Positions 43,749 through 50,915 of a stretch of DNA of 64,000 nucleotides are shown here, one piece after another. A program made the translations under genes and the position numbers. The notes below the pieces were generated by a model. The model saw nothing but the letters and a program-made list of their open reading frames with translations. It was not told where the DNA came from and ran no database searches. Position 1 is the stretch's first letter; the number at the start of each line of letters is the position of its first letter. The stretch is from contig NZ_CP067100.1 of assembly GCF_016616235.1 (NCBI RefSeq), forward strand, positions 5,887,001-5,951,000, written 5' to 3'. The DNA is from Bradyrhizobium diazoefficiens. Lineage in GTDB: Bacteria > Pseudomonadota > Alphaproteobacteria > Rhizobiales > Xanthobacteraceae.

Positions 43749-44438
43749 TTATTCGGCCCTGACGTTTGCCGCTTTGAGGATCGGCCACCACTTCTGGATT
43801 TCGGCTTTTTGCAGGTCTGACAGGGCCTGAGGCGTTTGCTGTTCGCGTGTTGGGATTTGGACGCCGAGACTCTCCAGCCGCTCACGGACGACGGGGTCGG
43901 CCAGCGCGTCGACGACGGCCGCGTTCAGCTTGGCGATGACAGGTCGTGGGGTTGCTTTTGGCGCGAAGAGAGCGTGCCAAACCGATATTTGGAGGCCCGG
44001 GAGTCCAGCCTCCTCAACGGTCGGGACTTCGGGAGCGGACGCCAAGCGCTTCTTCGCTGTGACCGCGTACACCTTGAGTTCGCCGTTGCGTACGTGCGGC
44101 AACGCGCTCGACACCTGATCGAACATCACGTCGAGGCGTCCCGCGATCAGGTCCTGCATGACAGGCGCCGCGCCGCGATACGGCACGAACTGGAAGTGCG
44201 TGCCGGTCAGCCCTGTCGCCATGGCTTGGACTTTCAACCCTTCGGTGACCGTTGGCGTCTCACCCGGCTTCCAGCCTATTCCCTTCGGGACGCTCATCGG
44301 CGGCAACAGATAGTTCTGAGGCTCTGGCAGGTAGGGATCAGACCCGTACTGCCGCATGGGATCGCCGCCTTGGTCGCAAGCGGTCAGCACGACCAAGGCG
44401 CAGATGGCGTAGAGGGCTCGGAGCTTTGCATGAATCAC
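43749..44438 (-). CDS. Chimeric lipoprotein: sorbosone-dehydrogenase-like N-terminus joined to Bug/TctC C-terminus
   Basis: The GTG start at 44438 overlaps the stop of the DUF2231 gene (GTGA) with GGAG upstream. The first 70 or so residues are a lipoprotein signal (LRALYAICALVVLTAC lipobox) and the beginning of an L-sorbosone/PQQ-type dehydrogenase: YLPEPQNYLLPPMSVPKGIG, ETPTVTEGLKVQAMATGL. The frame then passes without a break into the C-terminal lobe of a Bug-type tricarboxylate receptor: THFQFVPYRGAAPVMQDLIA, GRLDVMFDQVSSALPHVRNG, VPTVEEAGLPGLQISVWHAL. The beta-propeller of the dehydrogenase and the first lobe of the receptor are missing. DUF2231 next to sorbosone dehydrogenase is a common operon, so a deletion fused two genes. 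The product is unlikely to work in either role. Confidence 0.75.
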   Translation of the reverse strand: MIHAKLRALYAICALVVLTACDQGGDPMRQYGSDPYLPEPQNYLLPPMSVPKGIGWKPGETPTVTEGLKVQAMATGLTGTHFQFVPYRGAAPVMQDLIAGRLDVMFDQVSSALPHVRNGELKVYAVTAKKRLASAPEVPTVEEAGLPGLQISVWHALFAPKATPRPVIAKLNAAVVDALADPVVRERLESLGVQIPTREQQTPQALSDLQKAEIQKWWPILKAANVRAE

Positions 44439-44872
44439 AGCCTGTCTCCGATCGCAGGAGCACGAACCGTGGTCACCGCCCAGCCGCGGACGGCGGCTAT
44501 CAGGAGCAGAACCGTCACGATCGCGGAGATCGAGATTCCCTGCGGCACGACCGAGGTCCAGGCGTCGCGGCTGTGGATGAAAACATTCAGAAGAGAGAGA
44601 AGCGCTGCCAGCGCGACGAGCAAAAAGGAAATCCAATTGATCCGCCCCGCGCGGCCCGCGAGAAGATCGATGATCAAAGCAATCGTTGCGATCAGAGCCA
44701 GGACCAGTCCGGCAGCAATCAGCCAAGCCGAGGAGTTGGCCCACTGCCAATTCGACGTGTCCCAGTACATGGCATCAGTAGCGAACCCCGCTATCAGCAG
44801 GGTTGATCCGGCGCAGATGAAGCTTGGGTGCATCAGCGGTTTGGGACTGATTTCAGGAGTCGATCTCGCCAT
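44435..44872 (-). CDS. DUF2231 membrane protein
   Basis: ATG 44872 follows GGAAAG. The 145-residue protein has four membrane spans: MHPSFICAGSTLLIAGFATD, SSAWLIAAGLVLALIATIAL, WISFLLVALAALLSLLNVFI and ISISAIVTVLLLIAAVRGWA. It shows the DUF2231 His-Pro start region. Such proteins often precede sorbosone-dehydrogenase-like or c-type cytochrome genes and may bind haem. Its stop overlaps the start of the chimeric gene by GTGA. A full-consensus stress promoter motif (44937-44962) lies 65 nt upstream. Confidence 0.8.
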   Translation of the reverse strand: MARSTPEISPKPLMHPSFICAGSTLLIAGFATDAMYWDTSNWQWANSSAWLIAAGLVLALIATIALIIDLLAGRAGRINWISFLLVALAALLSLLNVFIHSRDAWTSVVPQGISISAIVTVLLLIAAVRGWAVTTVRAPAIGDRL

Positions 44873-44936
44873 GTACTTTCCGCGAACCATTCCCGCCGAG
44901 CCAAGCCCGCGCGCTTGTGAAGTTGTGCATGGCGGG

Positions 44937-44962
44937 AACGCGGTAAGCACCCGAGCAGTTCC
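44937..44962 (-). promoter_or_regulatory. EcfG-type promoter, full consensus (GGAAC-N17-CGTT)
   Basis: On the minus strand GGAAC (44962-44958) and CGTT (44940-44937) are 17 nt apart, ahead of the DUF2231 operon starting at 44872. Confidence 0.58.
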
Positions 44963-45123
44963 TACTCGCGGCGGACAGGTGAACCGGACGCCGGTTGGAT
45001 CGCGAAACCACGGCGCATGTGGCGGACGGCTCGGCATTGGCGTGGTGCCAAGGACTCAAGTTGCTAACCTCCCAGGTTCTCGGTCGTACCGCTCAACGTC
45101 CTGCGCGGCCTGACCTACAAACC

Positions 45124-45149
45124 GGAACACCGCGGCTCCGCGGCACATT
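45124..45149 (+). promoter_or_regulatory. EcfG-type promoter candidate (GGAAC-N17-CATT)
   Basis: GGAAC at 45124-45128 and CATT at 45146-45149 are 17 nt apart. The histidine-kinase ATG follows 9 nt later, so the mRNA would be leaderless or nearly so. Confidence 0.45.
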
Positions 45150-45157
45150 GCTCTTCC

Positions 45158-46112
45158 ATGGAAGCGTTTCTGTACCGCCTGCTGAAGGCCAGATCGGACT
45201 TTCCGATCTGGGTACGTTACCTCCTAACGCTCGGTCTGGTTGGGATCGCTTTCTTTGCCAGGGCGATGTTTGGTGAGCATCTGCAGTCCTACCCGGTGCT
45301 GCTGTTCATTCCTTCGATTCTTCTGTCGTCGGCCCTGTTCGATCGCGGGTCCGGGGTTCTGGCCACGGTGGCCGCCGCCGCGCTCGCCCAAGCGTATTTC
45401 GTCCCAGGCCCGGCATCTGCCGCGGCCGTTCCTCTTGCGCTCTTCGTCATCACCGGCCTGGCCATAGCCGCCGTCGTGGAGATACTACGAAGGACACTGA
45501 CCAAGCTCACCGAAGCGAATCGTTACTCCGACCTGCTGCTGCAGGAACTCGCGCATAGGACGCGGAACGACCTCGCCACGATGGTGTCCATCCTGCGGCT
45601 ACAGGCACGTTCGGAGACCGACCCCGCGATCGGCGATCGCATCCGCCGTTGCAAGGGTCGACGCCGTCGCGAAGGTCCACGATCGGTTGCGAGACACGGC
45701 CGACAGCACGCGCATCGCGCTCAGGCCGTACATCGAATCCTTGTGCGCAAGCCTCGCCGATTTTCACCGCGGCGTGCGTACCATCGCGATCAATGTCCGT
45801 TGCGAGGAAGTTCTGGTGCGAAGCTCCCAAGCGGCCTCGATAGGCCTCACCGTGAACGAGCTTGTCACCAACTGCTTCAAATATGCGTTCCCGGAAGCGC
45901 GGCGCGGAGCGGTCGATGTCGACGTCCGCGTCAAGGAAGATCGCGTCCTGGTGTCCGTGCGAGACGACGGCGTAGGCTGCGGCACCAGGGTGAAGAGCGG
46001 CCTCGGCACACGGCTCATCAATCTTCTCACCACGCCGATGAAGGGCTCGATGACGAGAAAGCCGTTTCAGCAAGGCTGCGAGGTACAGGTATCTCTAGCG
46101 GTCGACCATTGA
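45158..46112 (+). pseudogene. DUF4118/HWE-HisKA_2-type sensor histidine kinase, second copy, frameshifted
   Basis: It is a paralogue of the kinase at 34237-35186. The sensor part has membrane spans (WVRYLLTLGLVGIAFFARAM, VLLFIPSILLSSALFDRGSG, PLALFVITGLAIAAVVEILR). The acceptor helix is LLLQELAHRTRNDLATMVSI. After ARSETDPAI, near 45630, the frame shifts. The rest reads ASAVARVDAVAKVHDRLRDT, VNELVTNCFKYAFPEARRGA (N-box), LVSVRDDGVGCGTRVKSGLG and ends QVSLAVDH. The lesion falls between the phospho-acceptor and ATP-binding domains, as in the other copy. A stress-promoter motif lies directly upstream, consistent with feedback in the general stress response. Confidence 0.78.
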
Positions 46113-46156
46113 TCGGTCCGCTGGAGATGAAAGCCAATCGTGCCCGCGCCGAAAAC

Positions 46157-46640
46157 TCATGGGAGCAGCGGAGCCGTCGGCGTGCCGAGGTGCGCCGCCA
46201 CGGCCTGGACGCGCCTCGCGTGCTCGCGTCGCCTGTCCGCGAATTCGGCGGCATCGAGCGGAGACCGCAAGGCGTAGCCGGCGGCCGAGAGCCGCGCGCA
46301 CAGCTTCAAGCCGTCCGCCGACGCTGTCTCGTCGTTTCCGGGTTTTAGCCCAAGCAGGCCGTTGATTTCGTCGACGAGACGCAATCCTTCCAGACGCAGC
46401 AGGACCGCGGGTGCGATCGTCGACCATCATTTCGAAGATGAGTGCGAGATCCATGAGGGCGCCCAGCGTGGCGGGCCAGCCCGCTCCGGTGCCGACAGAG
46501 CGAAAATAGATCAGTGAAGGATGGGAGGCGTGGCTCTGCAACACCGAGGCGCACCAGTCGCGACCGCGATGAAGCAGCGGGCAGATTTCCTGGCGCCCGT
46601 CGATCTCCGCAAAAAAGCCCTGGCGGGCCAATCCCTTGAG
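46157..46640 (-). pseudogene. Remnant of an unidentified rhizobial protein
   Basis: Two minus-strand frames join into one protein-like text: RDWCASVLQSHASHPSLIYF, RSVGTGAGWPATLGALMDLA, LIFEMMVDDRTRGPA, then after a shift near 46400 LRLVDEINGLLGLKPGNDET and LKLCARLSAAGYALRSPLDA. The SHASHPSLxYFRS element reminds me of the C-terminal cytoplasmic part of some Bradyrhizobium ion-channel-like proteins, but I cannot confirm that. The N-terminal part is absent. Confidence 0.4.
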
Positions 46641-46642
46641 GG

Positions 46643-46689
46643 TGGTGGGCGCACCAGGGCTCGAACCTGGGACCCGCTGATTAAGAGTC
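46643..46689 (-). other. 3' half of a tRNA-Lys(CTT) gene, probable old attachment site
   Basis: Read on the minus strand, the 47 nt begin in the anticodon arm (loop CTCTTAA, anticodon CTT). They contain a complete T arm (CCAGG-TTCGAGC-CCTGG) and the acceptor 3' strand ending TGCGCCCACCA. The 5' half of a tRNA is not upstream. Duplicated tRNA 3' ends are the usual scar of tyrosine-recombinase islands. The integrase gene lies 0.5 kb away. Confidence 0.75.
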
Positions 46690-46924
46690 CGCAAAATCGA
46701 GAGCTAGCTTACAAGCGGGACTGGGGCGGAATACCCTCGGTCTTGAGCGATTAGCCTCTCTGCTAGCGGGACTGCCGTCAACGCACCCTTTTTGTACGAT
46801 CTTCTACCTTCTCGCGCGATCTCGCTGCTGTCGCGGTTTCAAGCGTCCGTGGCGGTCTGCATGATGCCCCGGCGCACCACACGGCTGAAGCCGCCTCCAC
46901 CAGCTCGCGCTTAAACCGATCACA

Positions 46925-47155
46925 ATGCCACGTTCTGCCATAATTCCTGCAGGCTCTTGGCCGCGCCGTATGCCAGCTGCAATCGCAGCCGGGTATTGCG
47001 GCGAAACAACTGTTGAAGCCTTTCTCAAACGAGTCGGTAAGGAGTATCCTCGACCACGTGTAAAAGAAGGGAGGCGTCAGCTGTGGTTGAGAGACGATCT
47101 GGACCGAGCTATCGCGCCGGAAATGGCACCGGGCGACCTCGCCGAGGATTTGTGA
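46925..47155 (+). CDS. Excisionase-like DNA-binding protein paired with the integrase
   Basis: The 76-residue protein contains AAIAAGYCGETTVEAFLKRV, then GKEYPRPRVKEGRRQLWLRD and DLDRAIAPE. This is the layout of short AlpA/excisionase-type winged helices (AAxYCGxSVxxFxxxV, P.PR..GxRRLW...DLD). Its TGA overlaps the GTG start of the integrase gene (GTGA), so the two are translationally coupled. It probably directs excision or regulates the integrase. The exact start is uncertain; an internal ATG at residue 16 also fits. Confidence 0.68.
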   Translation: MPRSAIIPAGSWPRRMPAAIAAGYCGETTVEAFLKRVGKEYPRPRVKEGRRQLWLRDDLDRAIAPEMAPGDLAEDL

Positions 47156-48486
47156 CGTTGGAGCGGCCGCTTCCACGTTTTGTGGAGGTGCGTCGGCTTG
47201 CCCGCGGTTCGGTCGCATTCTATTTCCGGATTCCCACCTATTATCGCCAACTCGGCTGCGAGATGGCGAATAAGCCGCTTGGGACGAGCTACGAGGCCGC
47301 ATGCGGTGAAGAGGGAAAAGGCGGATGCGCTGCCACACTGAATGCCCTCTTCGATGAATGGAACAACCAGCGCAGAGGGCGGCCGGGCGAGCAAGGAAAG
47401 ATCGCGCGCTATGGCACGATCGATTGGCTGTTCCGACAATACAAAACGGAGAAGGCGTATACTGAGAAGGTCTCAGCTCGGTCGCGCCCCGATTACGAAC
47501 GAATCATGCAAATGATCTGCGACACCGTCGGCAAGAGTGGACGGCGGATCGGCGAACGGCAGATCATGGAAGTTACGCCGCGAGCCGCCGATAAGATCTA
47601 CGACAAAATAATCAACGGGCCGAACGGCATCAGACTGCGGCAGGGAGAAAAGGTGGTGGGGCTCTGCCGAAAGGTATGGCGGATCATGCGTCGTTTGCAC
47701 CCGGAGCTGTTCGATAAGAAGCACCCGAACCCCTGGGACGATTTCACCCTCAAGAGCCGCACCAAGTCCAAGAAGCACGCGGTTACTCGCGAGGAGGTCT
47801 ACAAATTTGCGTGGGGCTGCATAAAGGAAGGCCGGCCGGAACCGGCGGCTGTCGCAGTGATCTGCTTTGAATGGCTGCAACGGCCGGAGAACGTAGTAGC
47901 CGGGTTTTTGACTTGGCCGGACTATCGCAGCAAGAACTGGCCACATGCTGTGCGCATCGAGCACCACAAGAACAAGGCGTTGGTCTGGCATCCGCTCGAA
48001 GAGACTCTCGAGGGAGAGACCATCAAGTTTTATGCCGAAGCGGAAGACGTCTTGAGCCATCTGCCCAAGCTCGGCGTCCCGATGATCATGCGCCGGATCC
48101 AAAAGGGTGAACGCAAGGGCGACGCGAAAGTGTGGTCCTACCCCGGCATGGAGAAGGTGGTGCAGCAGATGCGCAAGAAGATCGACGGCGTGTCGAAGCT
48201 GTTCACGCTTGATGCCTGTCGACACGGCGGCATGACCGAACTTGAGGAAGCCGAGTTGACGGACGGCCAGGGTCGTGCGCTCTCGGGCCACAAGACCGCA
48301 CAGGCCTATCGCGGCTATGCCAAAGAAACGATGATGCGAGCATTGGCTGCGACCCGTAAGCGGCATGCACATCTCTTGGCGCAGAAGGAGCTCGATCGGC
48401 AGAATGCTGATGGAGCAGCATCACCTCGAGACGAAATGCAGCAGACCTTGCAAATGTCGAAGACCCGCGTCGGATCGCAAAGTTAA
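47152..48486 (+). CDS. Divergent tyrosine recombinase/integrase
   Basis: The 444-residue protein has an N-terminal SAM-like core-binding part (about 60-190; TIDWLFRQYKTEKAYTEKVS) and a C-terminal catalytic domain. It carries the first Arg in CFEWLQRPENVVAGFLTW, an HxxR-like box written LDACRHGGMTELEEAEL (Asp for the usual His), the later His in ALSGHKTAQAYRGYAKETMM, and the likely nucleophile Tyr in AYRGYAK. The GTG start at 47152, inside the GTGA overlap with the excisionase-like gene, is preferred to 47083. It lies 291 nt from the 3' end of tRNA-Gln, the normal place for an island integrase, and the gene is intact. Confidence 0.8.
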   Translation: MTLERPLPRFVEVRRLARGSVAFYFRIPTYYRQLGCEMANKPLGTSYEAACGEEGKGGCAATLNALFDEWNNQRRGRPGEQGKIARYGTIDWLFRQYKTEKAYTEKVSARSRPDYERIMQMICDTVGKSGRRIGERQIMEVTPRAADKIYDKIINGPNGIRLRQGEKVVGLCRKVWRIMRRLHPELFDKKHPNPWDDFTLKSRTKSKKHAVTREEVYKFAWGCIKEGRPEPAAVAVICFEWLQRPENVVAGFLTWPDYRSKNWPHAVRIEHHKNKALVWHPLEETLEGETIKFYAEAEDVLSHLPKLGVPMIMRRIQKGERKGDAKVWSYPGMEKVVQQMRKKIDGVSKLFTLDACRHGGMTELEEAELTDGQGRALSGHKTAQAYRGYAKETMMRALAATRKRHAHLLAQKELDRQNADGAASPRDEMQQTLQMSKTRVGSQS

Positions 48487-48682
48487 CCTCGCGCTTCGTT
48501 GGACACTGCAAAAGAGCCAAGGCGTTTTTGCGGTGATCCCGCACGCGACGTCAAAGACAGCGATCGAAAGCTTGCTACGCGCAGATAGTGTTCACGCTCT
48601 CAATTCGTATTTTGACAAGTTGAGTGGCGTTCAAGCCGCGCAACGTCTTGCATCGGCCGTCGGCCAAAACGAAACCAGCACA

Positions 48683-48731
48683 GAATTTCCAAATGAGGGG
48701 CAAACTGAATTTCCAAATGCGCTGGAAATTC
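48683..48731. repeat. Repeated GAATTTCCA boxes between integrase and tRNA-Gln
   Basis: GAATTTCCAAATG occurs at 48683-48695 and again at 48707-48719 (24-nt period), and TGGAAATTC, the inverted 9-nt core, at 48723-48731. The cluster lies 47 nt from the tRNA-Gln 3' end. Arm-type integrase or excisionase binding sites typically look like this. The rest of 48487-48777 shows no gene. Confidence 0.5.
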
Positions 48732-48777
48732 CGGCTCAAGCGAGGCCATTTTCTTAGCAAAATCAGTGCACTGGCTC

Positions 48778-48852
48778 TGGCTGGGGCGGGAGGGATCGAA
48801 CCTCCGAATGGCGGAATCAAAATCCGCTGCCTTACCGCTTGGCTACGCCCCA
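48778..48852 (-). tRNA. tRNA-Gln (anticodon TTG)
   Basis: 75 nt including encoded CCA. The acceptor stem starts TGGGGCG and ends CGCCCCA-GCCA. The D arm is GCCAAGCGGTAAGGC, the anticodon loop TTTTGAT with TTG, and the T arm GGAGG-TTCGATC-CCTCC. All stems pair. It marks the boundary between decayed accessory DNA (integrase side, at its 3' end) and intact core genes. Confidence 0.95.
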
Positions 48853-49108
48853 TCAGGCGACCTGGACTGGCGGAAGACTTGGCTACCGCAGATTCCTTCC
48901 GGTCGCAGCCGGTCTATAGGGAGCGGCGCGGCATTTCAACCGCCTGGAGGGGCAAAATACCACGGGCGGAGCAGGGAGCCGTGCCGCACTCTATTATAGG
49001 TCCGGCCATGGCGCTTTCGCGGGGCGTCCCGCCCATTGAGACCTCCGCCGTTTCATGGGAATACGGCGCCAAGTTTGATCCAGAAGACCTGTCCACGGGG
49101 AGTGAGCC

Positions 49109-50887
49109 ATGACCTACCGCGCGCCGATCTCTGACATGCTGCTGTCGCTCAATCATGGCGCCGGCCTGAAGGCCGCGGTGGAAGCCGGCCATTACGGCGA
49201 TTTCGACACCGACATTGTCGCGGCCGTGCTGGAGGAAGCCGGCAAGTTCGCATCGGACGTGCTGGCCCCGCTCAACAAGGTCGGCGACGAGCACGGCATC
49301 AAGCTCAATGACGGCAAGGTCACGACCGCGCCGGGCTGGCCGGATGCCTACAAGCGGTGGACCGATGGCGGCTGGAACGCGGTCTCCGGCCCGGAAGGTT
49401 TCGGCGGCCAGGGCCTGCCGCTCGCGATCAACGCGGCCTGCACCGAGATCTGGAGCGCCGCCAATGTCGCCTTCGGCCTCTGCCCGTTGCTGACGGCCTC
49501 CGCGATCGAGGCGCTGGATGCGCATGGCAGCGACGAGCTGAAGAAAATCTATCTCGAGAAGCTCGTCACGGGTGAATGGACCGGCACGATGCAGCTCACC
49601 GAGCCGCAGGCCGGCTCCGACGTCGGCGCGCTGCGCACCCGCGCAGAGAAGCAGGCCGACGGCACCTACCGCATCAAGGGGACGAAGATCTTCATCACCT
49701 ATGGCGAGCACGACATGACCGACAACATCGTGCATTTCGTGCTGGCACGCCTGCCCGACGCGCCCGCCGGCACCAAGGGAATCTCGCTATTCCTGGTGCC
49801 GAAGTTCATGGTCAATGAAGACGGCTCGCTGGGGCAGCGCAACGACATCTTTGCCAGTGGCGTCGAGCACAAGCTCGGCATGCATGCCTCGCCGACCTGC
49901 ACCATGACCATGGGCGACCATGGCGGCGCCATCGGCTTTCTGATTGGCGAAGAGAACCAGGGCATGCGCTGCATGTTCACGATGATGAATCAGGCTCGGC
50001 TCGGCGTCGGCCTCGAGGGCGTCGGTGTCGCCGATCGCGCCTATCAGCAGGCGCTGGCCTATGCACAAGAGCGCAAGCAGGGCCGCGCTGTCGGCAAGAA
50101 GGGCGACGGCTCGGATGCGATCTTCGTGCATCCCGACGTCAAGCGCATGCTGATGCGGATGCGGGCGCAGACCGCCGCCGCGCGCACCATCTGCTATGCG
50201 ACGGCCGTCGCGATCGACGTCGCGACCCGCGCCAAGGACCCCAAGGTCCGTGCCGATGCCGCCGCACGCGCGGCACTGCTGACGCCGATGGCAAAAGGCT
50301 ATTCCACCGATATCGGCAACGAGGTCGCCTATCTCGGCGTGCAGGTGCATGGCGGCATGGGTTTCATCGAGGAGACCGGCGCGGCGCAGCACTATCGCGA
50401 TGCGCGCATCACCACGATCTACGAAGGCACCAACGGCATCCAGGCGATCGATCTCGTCACGCGCAAGCTCGCGGCCAATGGCGGCGCTGCGGTGTGGGCG
50501 CTGCTCGACGAGCTGTCCGCGACCGTCAGCCAAGTCGAGGCTTCCAACGATCCCGGCTTCGGCACCACCGGCACGAAGCTGCGCGAGGCGCTGGAGGCCT
50601 TGACGCGCACCAGCAAATGGCTGCTGGAGCGGGTGACCTCCGCACCGAACGAGGCGCTCGCGGGCGCGACGCCGTATCTGCAGCAGTTCGGTGCAACACT
50701 GGGCGGCTGCATGCTGGCGTCCGAAGCGCTCGCCGCCAAAGCCGACGGCAACACCGACGCCGCGCGCTACGTCTCGCTCGCGCGCTTCTTCGCCGAGAAC
50801 ATCACCGTGCAGGCCGGCGCGCTCGAGCGCACCGTGACCGAGAGTGCTGAGTCGGTCGCGGCGGCGGATGTGGTGCTGCTGGGGTAA
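49109..50887 (+). CDS. Acyl-CoA dehydrogenase (3-methylmercaptopropionyl-CoA dehydrogenase-like, DmdC/FadE type)
   Basis: The 592-residue flavoenzyme oxidises acyl-CoA to the trans-2-enoyl form. It is longer than ordinary acyl-CoA dehydrogenases because of an N-terminal extension (MTYRAPISDMLLSLNHGAGL) and a C-terminal domain (from about 465), the DmdC-like layout. Motifs are MQLTEPQAGSDVGALRTRAE, KIFITYGEHDMTDNIVHFVL, QVHGGMGFIEETGAAQHYRD, and the catalytic Glu in TTIYEGTNGIQAIDL. GGGGAG precedes the ATG. The natural substrate may be a branched, aromatic or sulfur acyl-CoA. It is the first core gene right of tRNA-Gln. Confidence 0.9.
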   Translation: MTYRAPISDMLLSLNHGAGLKAAVEAGHYGDFDTDIVAAVLEEAGKFASDVLAPLNKVGDEHGIKLNDGKVTTAPGWPDAYKRWTDGGWNAVSGPEGFGGQGLPLAINAACTEIWSAANVAFGLCPLLTASAIEALDAHGSDELKKIYLEKLVTGEWTGTMQLTEPQAGSDVGALRTRAEKQADGTYRIKGTKIFITYGEHDMTDNIVHFVLARLPDAPAGTKGISLFLVPKFMVNEDGSLGQRNDIFASGVEHKLGMHASPTCTMTMGDHGGAIGFLIGEENQGMRCMFTMMNQARLGVGLEGVGVADRAYQQALAYAQERKQGRAVGKKGDGSDAIFVHPDVKRMLMRMRAQTAAARTICYATAVAIDVATRAKDPKVRADAAARAALLTPMAKGYSTDIGNEVAYLGVQVHGGMGFIEETGAAQHYRDARITTIYEGTNGIQAIDLVTRKLAANGGAAVWALLDELSATVSQVEASNDPGFGTTGTKLREALEALTRTSKWLLERVTSAPNEALAGATPYLQQFGATLGGCMLASEALAAKADGNTDAARYVSLARFFAENITVQAGALERTVTESAESVAAADVVLLG

Positions 50888-50915
50888 ATGAGGCCGGCGT
50901 AGCCCGGATGGGCTA

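Noticed and set aside
46690..46800. Possible complete tRNA-Lys with an insertion
   Set aside because: A GGGTGCG upstream could weakly pair with the acceptor strand, but no D arm can be formed, so only the 3' half is real.
48624..49112. Plus-strand frame across tRNA-Gln
   Set aside because: It runs through the tRNA gene and has no family similarity.
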